From: Hirsutella rhossiliensis
Lineage: Eukaryota; Ascomycota; Sordariomycetes; Hypocreales; Ophiocordycipitaceae
Assembly: GCF_020360975.1 (NCBI RefSeq)
Contig: NW_025408676.1
Span: 2,356,001-2,420,000, forward strand
Length of the DNA: 64,000 bases
Direction of reading: 5' to 3'
The notes below the pieces were generated by a model. The model made no database searches and was not told the DNA's origin. It was given only the letters and a program-made list of their open reading frames with translations. Position numbers and translations under genes: made by a program. This document shows positions 21,654 to 31,990 of this stretch, in pieces (positions within the stretch are counted from its first letter, which is position 1; every line of letters starts with the position of its first letter).

Positions 21654-22859
21654 TTATTGCTCTTGGTACCCTGCAGCTTCATCCTGTGATTCCTGGAATT
21701 CAACACCATTGTTTTGCATACTTCGAGACCGATCAACTGTTGGAAGCAAAGGTGAAGTCATGATGTCTGTATGAACTTGATCCAACCCCCCCTGGTATTG
21801 CTGCGCCGTATGGTTTGGCGGAAAGGTCATGTTCCAGAAGACGGGAGCGCTATAGTCTTCATACGGTTGGTCCAGAAGTTGCGAAGTCCGGTACAAGGTC
21901 GGCACTGGAATATTTGCAAAGTCGCCACCGATAGCCATGGCCTCATCACAGCTAGCCGATGGCCTAAGAGTGGTGACTGATTGCATGGAGTTGAGGACGT
22001 GGCCACGGCCCGTGCCTTGTTGGACGTTAGAACGCTGGCGAGGAAAATTCCGGAAAGAGTTCCATACCTATGAGGTCATGGAAAGGAGCTGGTGGCAATG
22101 AGTTCCTAATTTTCTCATCGACGCTGTTAGTTTCTGCTCTTGTCCTGGTCCTTTGAGCCCTCGAAGTCGTCGGGCTCAATTCCATGTTTGCGACATCCAA
22201 AGATCGTTTCTTGGTCCTATTTTCCCCTCTTTTTGATGGATGCCGAGATCCTGCAAGTAAAGGACGCAGCTCATCATCGACCCGTTTACGGAGCCCATCG
22301 CAGATCTGGGCTGTATACGAATCTTTGCCTCATGCCCATCTCTATGGCTGCTTGCATGCCCAATGTACTGACTCGCCCTGGTGAAAACTCGGAAGCAATA
22401 CACGCATACTTCTTCGCACCGAACGTCTGCGCTTGGAGTATTAGCAATCCGCCTATCCAGAAAATGGAACGAGTGTTACGTGTTGCAAAGTGCCGCCGAA
22501 GTCTTTTCTTTTGTCGAAGGGCTCGTTTCGCCTGCAGTCTTTGTAGGGGCAGTAGTGTGATCGCGACCATGCGATGTTCGTCGCTGCATATGCTACTTCA
22601 CCGTCATCGTCCTCTCCGTCGCAGTTATCGCCATTCCCATTATCGTTGCCATCATTTCCATCACATGGCGTATCGTAGCTATCGATGAGCTGACTTGAGT
22701 GGGCTCGACATTTGGCGATCTCGGCTGATAGAAAGCTTTCCTTAGACTGGAGAAAGATCAGCACGGCCAGTGAAACGGCTAGAGATAACTTACTCGATAT
22801 CCTTCAATATGGGTGCGTAGCTCCTGTTTGTTGGAAAGCAGCCCAAGCAAATCTGACAT
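21654..22859 (-). pseudogene. C2H2 zinc-finger protein gene, four exons, two frameshifts
   Basis: Exon 1 (22859-22794) starts MSDLLGLLSNKQELRTHIEG. Introns at 22793-22747 (GTAAGT...TTTCTCCAG), 22479-22427 (GTAACA...GCTAATA...GCGCAG) and 22067-22016 (GTATGG...TTCTAAC...ACAAG) all join coding frames. The protein has an Asp/Gly/Asn-rich stretch, then finger 1 (CPYKDCRRNEPF...RRHFATH) and finger 2 (CVYCFRVFTRASQYIGHASS plus H). A basic linker (DGLRKRVDDELRPLL) and a C-terminus containing SAPVFWNMTFPPNHTAQQY follow. One base appears missing in an A-run (about 22505-22512) and one in a CCC run (about 22310). Otherwise it reads as a normal nuclear DNA- or RNA-binding protein. Target unknown. Confidence 0.65.
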
Positions 22860-23142
22860 TGTCGCTGCTGATAGATCTCATCCGACATGTTCTCGTCAAT
22901 TTTGGAGGACGAAATGGCAAGACAGTCAGCTGGGCAGAAAATTAAGTGGAGGATACGGGTATCACATGTTGCCCTTGTGGCCAATAAGCAATTTGCTGAG
23001 GTAGCGAGCTGACAAATTTCCCGCCTTTAGGTTTCTCCACCTCTCATGTCGGGAAGCATTCACCCTTTTGATATCCTTGCTAAGAACTATTTGACTCGCC
23101 TTGACTCGCATCTGCTTACAACTGCCTGTGCCGAAAACGAAA
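22860..23142. promoter_or_regulatory. Divergent intergenic region
   Basis: These 283 bp lie between the divergent starts of the C2H2 gene (minus) and the small zinc-cluster gene (plus), so they should hold both promoters. No TATA element or clear shared motif was recognised. Confidence 0.35.
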
Positions 23143-23490
23143 ATGTCCAAATGTTCCACATGCGCCGGTCATGGCGTGGTCAAGGGAATCATATGCCCTG
23201 ATTGCGGCGGGGAAGGAGAGACCGTGAAGTGCAGGCGGGCATCATCTTGTAGGTGAGCGCGTCTGGAACGCACGACAGCCGACAGATTACCGCTTCGTAT
23301 TTTACTAATTCATCTGTCAGCATAATCACGAGCCAAAAGAGCAAGAGCAAGACGAGCGGAAAGACGAACAGCCAGAGGAACAGCCAGAGGAACAGCCAGA
23401 AGAGCAGCTAGCCAAGCAGCAGGACGAGCCCTTAGAGCAAGACTACCGACATGCAACAAGTGCCACACAGAAGGTCATAGGAGAGGTGCA

Positions 23491-23503
23491 AATGTTGCCC
23501 ATT
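23491..23503 (+). repeat. Target-site copy 1 (AATGTTGCCCATT)
   Basis: This is the left member of three exact 13-bp copies (also 27095-27107 and 27592-27604). They bound the LINE and the SINE-like element. It is followed by an (ATT)n run, which is the LINE tail on the other strand. Confidence 0.85.
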
Positions 23504-26500
23504 ATTATTATTATTATTATTTTGTATTGCGCCCGGAGGGTTCCCCCATAGAGCCACTACGCTAAGCTACGTACCTACTATACATGGTTTCTCCTCACCT
23601 AAAGCCCAACGCTTCTTTCCATCTGTTTCCAGCCTCGTTCGCTGTGACATGACAGGCCTGCTTGAAGGTCAGTTTCTCCAAGTGTTCAGCGTCCTACCTT
23701 CAGCGACTGAAGCGCGGTCTGCCAAGTTGAAGGCTGTTGTGTTAGTATGGTTGTTCTTGATCAGTACATGGCCCGTTAACGGTCCATACTGAAGCGTTTT
23801 GTCGCCAATGCGAACTGTATCGTCGCACGCACAGCCCCAATATCAGGTTGCCACTTGTCGTCGTCTGACTCTGCCTTGCCTCCTAGGAAGAAAGACAAGT
23901 CTCCCACCTTTCCGCGCGCATATCGCAGCATGGTCTCTCGTTGTACCGTCCATCTTCTGCATCGAAAGAGGAAATGCTCCACTGTTTCTGCAGACTGCCC
24001 ACAAGTGCACTCATCCGATTCCACCGCCCCGATTTTGCAGAGGTAGCTATTCAGCCGCGATTTGCCAGTTCGAAGTTGTATCAACACTTCGGATTCCTTT
24101 CTTGTTAGCTCGTCGTACAACTTGCGGGTGTGCTTGCCCGGCAATGCCTTATCGATGCGCTTTGAGTGCTTTCCAACCCTTCCGGGATCTGACGAACGCG
24201 AGCGTTTTCGTTGAGCAGCAGTCGTAACGTCGTTGATCTTGCTTGAAACGTTGCTGGTTCGGCGATGCACTCGTCTCGCGTCGCTCTTTTCGCTTGCATT
24301 TTGGCCAGTGGCCCAAGGGTGAACTCCTCATTCTTTGCAGGCACCCAACGAAGTCTGACTCTGCAGCCTCTTTTCGCCAGATACTCAACAGATCCGTATA
24401 TCGCCCGTATCGTGCACTGACCAGACTGTTGCCGTGGCCGCCCGATGACTTGCAGGACAGAGCGGTTGCTCGTCACAACCGTGAGATCTCGGTCATGAAG
24501 ACCGAGAGGTACACACCTCAGAGCCGTGGCGATTGCCTCGAGTCCTGCTGTGTAGGCATTCTCTCATCACTGGAGCCGAGAGTGACGGAGTAGCTGGCCA
24601 GCACTTCGTCTACGCTGTCGCGGGAAGCATCCCGAACGACGCCTCCCAACCCGACCTTGCCTTTCCTTTGCGAGCTGGACGTCGCAATAGTGATGTCCTC
24701 CGGGTCATCCGACTTCAGCACCTCCACTCGGTCTGTCTCATCCGTTGCCTGCACTCGTTCGTCCCACGGCGCCAGTGCGAACTCGTGGATGACTTCCAGG
24801 CGCTTGGTATCTATTCTTCCCATCGCCGAGGCGAGCTTCTGCATTGGCGACGCATACCTCCTGTTCAGTTTGAGCCTCAACGATGTCAGAGGATGCGTCT
24901 TCGGAGCGTCCGCATCCTTATCCAGAATTTCGCTGCCGCTTGAGCATGCCGTTCTCGGAACGATTGCACGCCGGCCTCGGCCTCGGCCACTGCCGTTGCC
25001 ACCGTGCGGAAGCCTCCCGTGACAGCCTGGGCTCCGATTCGCTGGGCCCTGCCAATCCACACCGCTTCTTTCACCCCGCACGCGTGCGACCACACGTTTG
25101 AGGCATAGTCCATGGCTGGCGCCACGGTCGCGACGAACAGTTGCCTCGCCATCCGTGGCGAAGCCATCTTCAGTCGTTTCAAACACATGGCCGCGGCCAG
25201 CCCCTTGGCGGCCGCTCTGGCGATGTGTTCCTTGAAGCGAAGCGCTTTGTCCATGATGACTCCCAACAGCTTCACGTTGCTCTTCGGCTTGACATCGTTT
25301 CCTTTGATGATGAGAGGCAGGTCGCTGTCACGCTCCGCGATGCGTGTGAAGTGGATGAAGGATGTCTTCTCTGCTTCAAATGTGGCGCCGCTGCGCTTCT
25401 CCCAATCAAGCGCATCATCGATAATCGACTGGATACCATCTCTGTTTGACTCTGCCGTTGGCCCCGTGACCCAGGCAGAGTAATCGTCCACGAAGGCGAT
25501 GGAGCCACCGTTATTACTGATCCGTCTTTGCACCAGGTCTGCGTTGAAGAAAAGAAAAGCCACTGGCGACAGAGGAGATCCCTGGGGTAGGCCGGCCTGC
25601 GGCAGGGTTTGTTGCTCGGATGTGTGCCCGTTGACAACCACCGACGCGGTCCGTCCCGAGCAGAATGCGTCTATCCAATTGACCAGTCGACTCGGGATGC
25701 CTCGGGCTTTCATCCTTTCGAGCATTCGCTCTTTGCACACTCCGTTGTATGCGCCTTTGACGTCAAAGCTGATGAGGCTGAGCACTCTGCCCGTTCTCCA
25801 GGCCTTGTAGATTCGCTCCTGCAGAAGCACGAGTGCTTGATCTGCGGACCTGCGCTTCCGTGCACCAAAGTGGTTCGCGGGCAAAAGCCCTTGAGCCTCG
25901 ACTGCATAGCTGATACGTTCCGCGACGACTGCCTCCAGAATCTTGCCAAGCGTCGACAGGAGAGAAATCGGTCGCCACGCCTTGGCCAGGGTGTAGTCTC
26001 CTTTATCTGGTTTCCTCAGAGGGATGATCTTGGCCGTTCGCCATTGATGAGGCACGACGCCCTCTCGGAGCGATGAGCTGAAGAGCGTCCACACCCGGTG
26101 CTTGACCACGTGCCAGAGCTTCTTCCACACGATCGCAGGAAGGCCATCCTCACCAGGCGCTTTCCAGGGCTTCGCCGCCATCACCTTCTCCTCAATCTCT
26201 TGCAAGGTGAGGTCTGGCATGGCTATTTCTTCTCTCTGCGGACGTTCACCCTCCGGCTCGATCCTCGTTGGCAGAGGCGGAAAGAAGGTGCTCAGGAGTT
26301 CCTCGGCTTGCTCGCCCTTGCTTTCGGTGATCGAACCGTCGGCTCTCTTCAGCGGGGCACCTTGTCATCCGTCATCTCCGTACCAGGCTTCAGATACTTG
26401 GCAGCCCTCCAGATGTTGCTCCTTCGATGACGAAGTCATCCCAATGGGCCTTCTTTTGTCTCCGCAAATTGTCGTGGTACTCCTTCGCAGCCTCCTTGGC

Positions 26501-27094
26501 GCGCTGCTCCAGATCCGGACGCGATTGACCGGCTCTTCGCTGCGCCCTTGCTTGATTGCGCCAATACGTGTACGTCCGACGGAGTCGCGTCAGGTCCTTT
26601 GTCCACCATCGCTTCGCGTATGACGGCGGCTGGGCTCGAGGAGTCAGATCTCGAAGCGCCTTGGTGACCACCCGCATGAGCTGATCCGCCTGCGTCTGCA
26701 CCCCCACAGTCCACGGAAGAGGCCGAAGCTCGTCCTCGACCCTGGTTGCGATGGCGATCCACGGCGCGTTCTTGAGCATCAGGCGCTGCGGAAAGGTACG
26801 CTCCGGCACTCGAATGTCGAAGGTCGTCTGGATCGCTCTATGGTCTGATCCGTGCTCTGTTGGATGAATCACGCAGGATGTCAACTCGTCCGCCAGTTCC
26901 GCCGATGCCAGCACCAAGTCGATGGTGCTCTCCTCGTCCGACCTTTGCCACGTTTTCGTTCCTCTCGGGAGAAGGCTGCTAAGACCAAAGTCGTCCATCA
27001 GGTCAATGATGGGCTGGCCCTCCCTGTCTGCTCGCTGACACTTCATCTCCGCCCCAGAGGAGGTCGTGGCGGTTGAAGTCCCCGCCAAAACCAC
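23504..27094 (-). mobile_element. Tad-like non-LTR retrotransposon (LINE), 5'-truncated
   Basis: About 3.6 kb on the minus strand, starting in the middle of the endonuclease domain and ending in a 3' UTR plus an (AAT)n tail at 23504-23520. It is bounded by identical 13-bp sequences (23491-23503, 27095-27107). A 5' truncation with a simple-repeat tail is what target-primed reverse transcription leaves. The first residues of the truncated ORF (GNIVV) overlap the target copy, so annealing of matching bases may have set the 5' junction. The 3' UTR is shared with the SINE-like element and the fragment at 16.2 kb. Confidence 0.88.
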
Positions 27095-27106
27095 AATGTT
27101 GCCCAT
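23776..27106 (-). pseudogene. LINE ORF2: endonuclease (partial), reverse transcriptase, RNase H, zinc finger
   Basis: In order: the end of an APE-type endonuclease (27106-26390), with GDFNRHD readable after a one-base slip and STIDLVLASAELADEL, HGSDHRAI. Next comes a reverse transcriptase (26220-24886) with KAPGEDGLPAIVWKKLW, GLPQGSPLSPVAF and the catalytic FVDDYSAW. An RNase H region in split frames (about 24760-24330, ALAPWDERVQA, RLRWVPAKNE) follows. The C-terminal zinc-binding segment (24270-23776) has LNSYLCKIG, CTCGQSAETVEHFLFRC. Several one-base slips are present. Domain order and RNase H place it in the Tad/I group. Confidence 0.88.
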
Positions 27107-27107
27107 T

Positions 27108-27591
27108 GGTATGGATTTATTTCGCCCGGAGGATACTTCCTATAGGGCCTAGACGCTCTGGCTATTGACGGTTCGATACACTGATGCATGACACCTCAAG
27201 CCCCACAGATCATCTTACGCTGCGCCAACCGTTCCACTGTTCGCTTCATGACAGACCTGCTTGAAGGTCAATTTCTCCAAGTGTTCAGCATCCTATTCTC
27301 AGCAACTGAAGCGTGATTTGTCGAAGTTGAAGCTGGTTGTGTTAGTAATTGATGGTGGTTGGTACGCCGATTGTACTTGACGTATTCTTCTGTTGCAATT
27401 AACTTTTTTTTTTGTTTTCGGTTCTTCCTTTGAACTTGACGTTGTGAACTGGTGTTCTCTCATGACGTTGGCCCTGATGACGAGCGGGAACCCGGTGTAC
27501 CCTGTTCACCCAGGGGTGCCTCCAGCCGGTTTCGAACCGACCTCTCTGCAGAGCAGAGACTCCAGACGTGTCACCACTACGCCATGGAGGC
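27108..27591 (-). mobile_element. SINE-like element: tRNA-derived head, LINE-like 3' tail
   Basis: On the minus strand this begins with a 75-nt tRNA-like head (27591-27517). A body of about 100 nt follows, then an A-rich run (27406-27416), and about 280 nt homologous to the 3' UTR of the adjacent LINE (CACGCTTCAG, CTGAACACTTGGAGAAA, TTCAAGCAGG, CTCCGGGCG). Both ends abut exact AATGTTGCCCATT copies. A pol III head with a partner-LINE tail is the standard SINE plan. Alternatively, a short SINE ending at the A-run was followed by an independent LINE 3' fragment. A weak match TTAATTGCAACA just after the A-run leaves that open. There is no coding capacity. Confidence 0.72.
27517..27591 (-). promoter_or_regulatory. 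tRNA-like pol III promoter (A and B boxes) of the SINE
   Basis: The A box TGGCGTAGTGG (27584-27574) and B box GGTTCGAAACC (27538-27528) both fit consensus. The acceptor stem pairs GCCTCCA with TGGAGGC, and the T arm is GTCGG-TTCGAAA-CCGGC. The anticodon arm does not form a proper 5-bp stem with a 7-nt loop. It therefore looks like a retired tRNA serving as a promoter rather than a functional tRNA. Confidence 0.75.
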
Positions 27592-27634
27592 AATGTTGCC
27601 CATTAAAAGGGTAGCACAAAGCGAATCCCAATAA

Positions 27635-27755
27635 AGTGGGGGCGGGCACGATTAGCCTGTAGCGAGAGGCAGGAAAATTTACCGTGGACGGTACTGACTC
27701 AGCAGGGACCCGTGGCTTGTACGGACCCGTGTAGTTAGTTAACTTAGTTAACTTA
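27635..27755. other. Short spacer, no gene seen
   Basis: This runs from the stop of the split zinc-cluster gene to the TA target of Pogo-2. It includes a TTAGTTAACTTAGTTAACTTAA repeat-like stretch just before the insertion site (about 27735-27756). Confidence 0.4.
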
Positions 27756-27777
27756 ACGTAATCCAGCCCCTTCCCGG

Positions 27778-28158
27778 TGTCGCGAAGCAGATTTGATGTT
27801 CAATTGAACATGTCACCTGAACAACAGGTGGCTTGATTTTTCGTGACAGTTATGAGCCCGGGAGGAGGGGCTAACCCCTCCTGGAACTTCCGGTAACTGC
27901 GCACGACCACCTAGGCTAGCGCGCACCCCGACGGAGTCAGTGTTCGAGACCTGCACCTGTGTAATGCCATAGCCAGAGCCCGAGGCACTGTCGCAGAGTA
28001 GCCCGAATGGCACAAGGCAGAGAAGGCCCAGAGCTAAAGCGAGTGGTCTCAGGAATCCCAGGCTAGCCCGTGATCCCTGAGGGGGTGTGTCGCGAAGCAG
28101 ATTTGATGTTCAATTGAACATGTCACCTGAACAACAGGTGGCTTGATTTTTCGTGACA
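27778..28158 (+). mobile_element. Miniature LTR retrotransposon (TRIM), 381 bp
   Basis: Two identical 71-bp LTRs (27778-27848, 28088-28158; TGTCGCG...CGTGACA) flank 239 bp without coding capacity. A perfect 5-bp duplication CCCGG lies outside (27773-27777, 28159-28163). Immediately after the left LTR is GTTATGAGCCCGGG, complementary to the initiator-Met tRNA anticodon region (half-tRNA priming as in Copia elements). Just before the right LTR is TGAGGGGGTG, a short polypurine tract. A solo LTR of the family is at 34945-35015. The class is TRIM. It must rely on proteins from another element. Confidence 0.93.
27849..27883 (+). promoter_or_regulatory. TRIM primer-binding site and adjoining hairpin
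   Basis: The primer site GTTATGAGCCCGG is followed at once by AGGAGGGG-CTAA-CCCCTCCT, an 8-bp perfect hairpin at about 27864-27883. Hairpins in this position often serve RNA dimerisation or packaging in LTR elements. That role here is inferred. The 13-nt primer site is identical to that of Copia-2 (37278-37290). Confidence 0.75.
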
Positions 28159-28287
28159 CCCGGTCACACCCCCTACCCGCTCAAAAATTTCCCACCGACG
28201 CGACCCGCACCTCACGTCACGACCAACCGAACACAACAGACGGCAATTGATTCCAAGAGACAAACAAGCAAGTCAATTCAGAACTGT

Positions 28288-28809
28288 CTATCTATTACAC
28301 GTCCGGGCATTGTGTTCAAAATACCTGCATTTACTATACCGTGGTGGTGCACGCTGTCTTAGGACGCATAGCTCTTCTTCTCTCTGCCGTCGGGCCTGCT
28401 CCTCCTCGACAAGTTGTTGCCGTGCATCATGGTTGCCATTCCTGTCAACCTGAACGCGTAACCGTGACAGAACCCGGGTCAGATTGAATGGGGAAAGGCC
28501 TGTGGCCATGAATCCACTTCGGATGTTCGACGGGGGAGAGTGCTTGTCGGCGGGCCTCGACGTATAGAGGCAGGAAGTCCTCTTTCTCGATGTGGTTGAC
28601 CCCTGCGAGCATCTTCTCTTGAACCTTCCGCCCATATATCGTTTTAAGGGCGAAAAGCGCCCGACATCCAGAGGCTGTAAGAGATGTGAGGAATGAGCTG
28701 GCATTTGGAGTACCACAATGGCATTATCCGTACAGTACTTGTCAAATTCCGGCGTAACATGGCTGCCGTGCCCGTCGAGAATGAGAAGTCGACGTGTTCC
28801 AACCGTACG
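28288..28809 (-). pseudogene. Pogo-2 transposase, C-terminal part
   Basis: This begins directly at the hAT-2 junction with RRLLILDGHGSHVTPEFD (second catalytic Asp), then VVLQMPAHSSHLLQPLDVG (third). A downstream segment readable in an alternate frame has EKMLAGVNHIEKEDFLPLY. The open frame then returns for the tail (FMATGLSPFNLTRVLSRLRV ... EEEQARRQREEEL). Two compensating one-base slips enclose about 28510-28660. It joins in frame to the N-terminal part at 33836-34644 if hAT-2 and one target copy are removed. Confidence 0.85.
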
Positions 28810-29313
28810 GCGCCGTGTAGGGGTGATAGATGAAGGTGAATTTTTTGAAGATTTTGAATGAAGGATGAATCAAATGAATTGAATTTTTTGGATCTTGATT
28901 CAAAATCTTCAAGCTCCATTTTCGCGATTCAAGTTGGGTTCGGGCCAATTCAGGCCATTCATGAATGGTTTGAAGGGATCCCCTAAACGAAGTGAATTTG
29001 GTGCGTACCTAAGCGATCGCAAAGATACCTCAGAACCGCCAATAAGTAGTATATAGTTTTATAGCCTTCTGAGAAACCTTTCGATAATCCAGAATACTAC
29101 AAAAAGAATACTACAAAAATTAACTTACATAAATACTGATCCGCATGTCCTAGGAAAATAGACCGAAAATAAGCACTTTTCAAAAGCTTTGCCGAATCCT
29201 CAAAATACGTCGGTACAGCGCGTTCGAATCCGCCATTGTACACGGCTACACACTCGTAGAGCCTCAAGCCTCCGAAGCCTCCATTGTATCTGGGCGGGGT
29301 TGATATCGCAGAT

Positions 29314-31990
29314 TCATCGGCTTGGGGGCAGGAGGTTTGGGGTAGGAGGTTCGTTGGGAGCCTCAGCCTCGGTGGGAACTTCCGCAGGAGCAGGGGGTTG
29401 AGAAGGAAGATTCTCGTCTGAACGCAGATTAGCATATACACATACAATGAGGGTATATTCATACCATCTACCAGCTTGCCCGGAATGTGGTCTGGTCTCC
29501 AAATAATACTATTGGCAAATGGCAGGATGTCATACTCCATGGCCGCCTTGATCAACGCCTGATCGATCTTATCTTCCTGAGTATAAGAACTCCGTAAAAG
29601 CGTTAGTACTCGCGCTGTATCTGCCTTCAAAGCGTGACGGCGGATCCCGAATTCGTCTCTACAACCACTGAAGAGGCGTTCCACGTCAACTTCAGAGCCA
29701 GAGACAGAGAGAATATCACGCGCCGCCGTAGCCAAAAGTGGCCACTCGTCCTTGTGTTCTTTCCACCACTTCCGTAAGAAGTCTGGAGACTTTGCAATAG
29801 ACTCGTCGAACTCTGTTCGAGGAGTTGCAAACCACCGTTCAAGCTCCGAAATAGGGATCGCCGCGCCGGCCTCCGCCTCCTTCGCCTTCTTCATTTGGAT
29901 GGCTCTCCACTGCGCAATGGAGACTCCTTGAGGACGCTCAGCTGGTCTGGATTGGCTCATAGATGAGTTTGTGGCATCCAATGTTGCTAGCTCCGGCCAC
30001 TCCGTTCTGAAATACTTCTTGACTTTAGCTATAATCTCAGAGTATTGATCCGGTATCATCATTTCTAGTTGGTGAGTTTTATAACGCGGATCCAGGATGT
30101 GAGCTGCGAATAGCATCATTTGATCGTCAAGCTTCTTCATATATGTAGCGTGTTTTGTTTTGCCCTTCGAGAAGGCGTTTCGAATGGACACATCAAGGTC
30201 TGAAAATTCGCCAACTCCTTCGACTACATCATCAAGGAGAGCTTCCAAATCCCAATAGATATCGAGACTTTGTGAGATCGACGGCATAACTTCGGAGACT
30301 TTCAGAGTGTGTTCTTTAAACGGCTTCAGAACCTTCCGTAGTTGGTAGAGAGCGACAATCTCTCCCGATAAGGGCAGGAGGCACTTGACTTGCGGGTGAG
30401 TATCAACGAACTCGGTATACTCTGCCTCAAGCTCAAGGAATTGGTCAATCATGTCGTAGGTCGAATTCCAGCGAGTGTCGACATCGTAGGTTGGCTTCCG
30501 ATAGTGCGTGGGGCATGCATTTGAAGTCTTGCTCTCTAGGCCCGGATCTCAACATCCACAGATTGAGGAGGCGAATTTTGGCAATCCCACTCCGACTAGA
30601 GTCTCCCGGAATGGTGTAGTTGTTGCTTTTATTCTCTTCGTCCCACTTATCAAGCATCTTCTTGGCTTCCTTCGCTGTGCCTGCCTTGAGATCTTGCAAG
30701 ACGCCATCACAAATGAGTGAGGTAATATGAGCTAGACAGCGGATCCAACTCTTCTTGCCGTGGAAGCGCATGCGGGGCCTCCCTATTGGACTCACCTTGT
30801 CGTCGAATTTGGTCTTGAGAGAATCGTACAGAGACTGACAGAGCGTCCCGTTATTAGCGGCGTTGTCTCCCGTAATGGCGAGAAGCTTGGGCTTGAGCCT
30901 GAGCTCCTCAAGTGTCTTCTCAACTATCTCAGCTAGTTGTTTGCCAGTGTGAGATCCTTTGAGCTCGATAAACTCAATAACCTCCTCTCTCTCCTCAAAC
31001 TCCGGCGTAATCCAGTGCGCAATAATAGCGAAAATAGGCACCCGGTTCGGTGCTGTCCAGATATCGAGGGTGAACGAGATGGTATCACAATTGTACTCAA
31101 GCTCAATCTTCAGCTTCTCCCTGCGTTCGACAAAGTCTGTGTAGATGATTGCGTAACGTTATACGACTCCTGTACACACAGGTTGTATTGTGAGCCAAGA
31201 ACATCTCTTGGAAAGCAGGAGTCTCGACAACAGAGAAGGGTTGTCGGTGTTTTACAAACCACCGGCGGATAGACTCCTTTGCTGTGAGCCTTGCTCTTTG
31301 CCTAGGTCGACCGCTCCATGCATCTGCCTCTGTATAATCTCCTCCACCAATGGCGCGGCCGTATCCATTGATTCGAGCGTGGTGAGACTCCTTCGTAATA
31401 CTGTGCGTTTTTAAATGGTCTCCCATGCCAGAGGTAACCCCTCGGCGGTTCGATTCAAGGACCTGGAATACCTTCCGAAGAGTAGAGGGATTTTGAAGGC
31501 ATTCTATACAAGTCCACCGGAACTCTTGGAAGATCTTCGGTCCATCCCTGTACTCCGAGTAAAAGCTTCTGTCTATAGCTTCCCTCTGCATGTACCAATA
31601 AACGTGGCTGTTCTTGTCTCTCTTCTTGCGAACATGCTTCTGTTTGTTGTCGGCCCACTTCTTGATAAGTCCGGCTTTCTCTGCGAGCGTCATATGGCTA
31701 TTGTCCAATGGCGGCTCCGGTGTATCCGTGTCGGGCATGTCATCATCTGACTCACAGTCAGGATGGCCCGGGGGCGCGCAGACAATTGTATCTTCGCCAG
31801 TTGAAAGAGGAGACGAAGGAGCCGGAGTTGTGCTACGATCAGGGCGCGCGCGGGGTTCTGAGGTTGAATTGAGGACGCTCAATGCTGGCATAATTCTGCA
31901 TTGGCAATTTACGCCGGGTCCTAGGGGCGAAGAAGTTCGCTGCGGCATATGTTTTTGATTCGGCAGGGGCCATACTATCTTATGTATCAC
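29314..31990 (-). pseudogene. hAT-2 transposase
   Basis: Three successive frames (31990-31103, 31041-30445, 30452 onward) cover most of a hAT transposase. They hold an acidic N-terminus (DCESDDDMPDTDTPE) and a zinc/BED-like region (FRWTCIECLQN ... DHLKTHSI). A core segment with KLLAITGDNAANNGTLCQSL and MIDQFLELEAEY...NSTYDMIDQF-type sequence follows. The C-terminal dimerisation domain is ARDILSVSGSEVDVERLFSG. A 47-bp intron at 29464-29418 (GTATGA...ATGCTAATCTGCGTTCAG) leads to a short Pro/Glu-rich last exon ending LLPPSR. Breaks near 31050-31100 and 30450 are single-base changes. Confidence 0.87.

Larger units (their letters stand above)
23143..27634 (+). pseudogene. Small zinc-cluster (DnaJ-like CxxCxGxG) gene, 3' end split by SINE and LINE insertions
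   Basis: Exon 1 (23143-23252) encodes MSKCSTCAGHGVVKGIICPD and then CGGEGE, two CxxCxGxG-like zinc units as in the DnaJ central domain. A likely intron starts GTGAGC at 23253, has TTTACTAATTC, and ends at CTGTCAG (23320) or a nearby AG. Two downstream frames stay open. One is Glu/Gln-rich (PEEQPEEQPEEQ) and, across the empty insertion site, continues to LPIKRVAQSESQ and a stop at 27632-27634. The other has CNKCHTEGHRRGANVAH and stops exactly at the site. The gene is interrupted at AATGTTGCCCATT (23491-23503). Which frame is used is unresolved. Confidence 0.5.

Noticed and set aside
21654..22859. Starship captain or other tyrosine recombinase (C2H2 tails occur in DUF3435 proteins)
   Set aside because: No R...HxxR...Y recombinase residues are visible and the gene starts just before the finger region. 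A plain C2H2 protein is the safer call.
27517..27591. Functional tRNA gene
   Set aside because: The A box, B box, acceptor stem and T arm are good, but no 5-bp anticodon stem with a 7-nt loop can be formed. The unit continues into a body, an A-run and a LINE-like tail. SINE head preferred.
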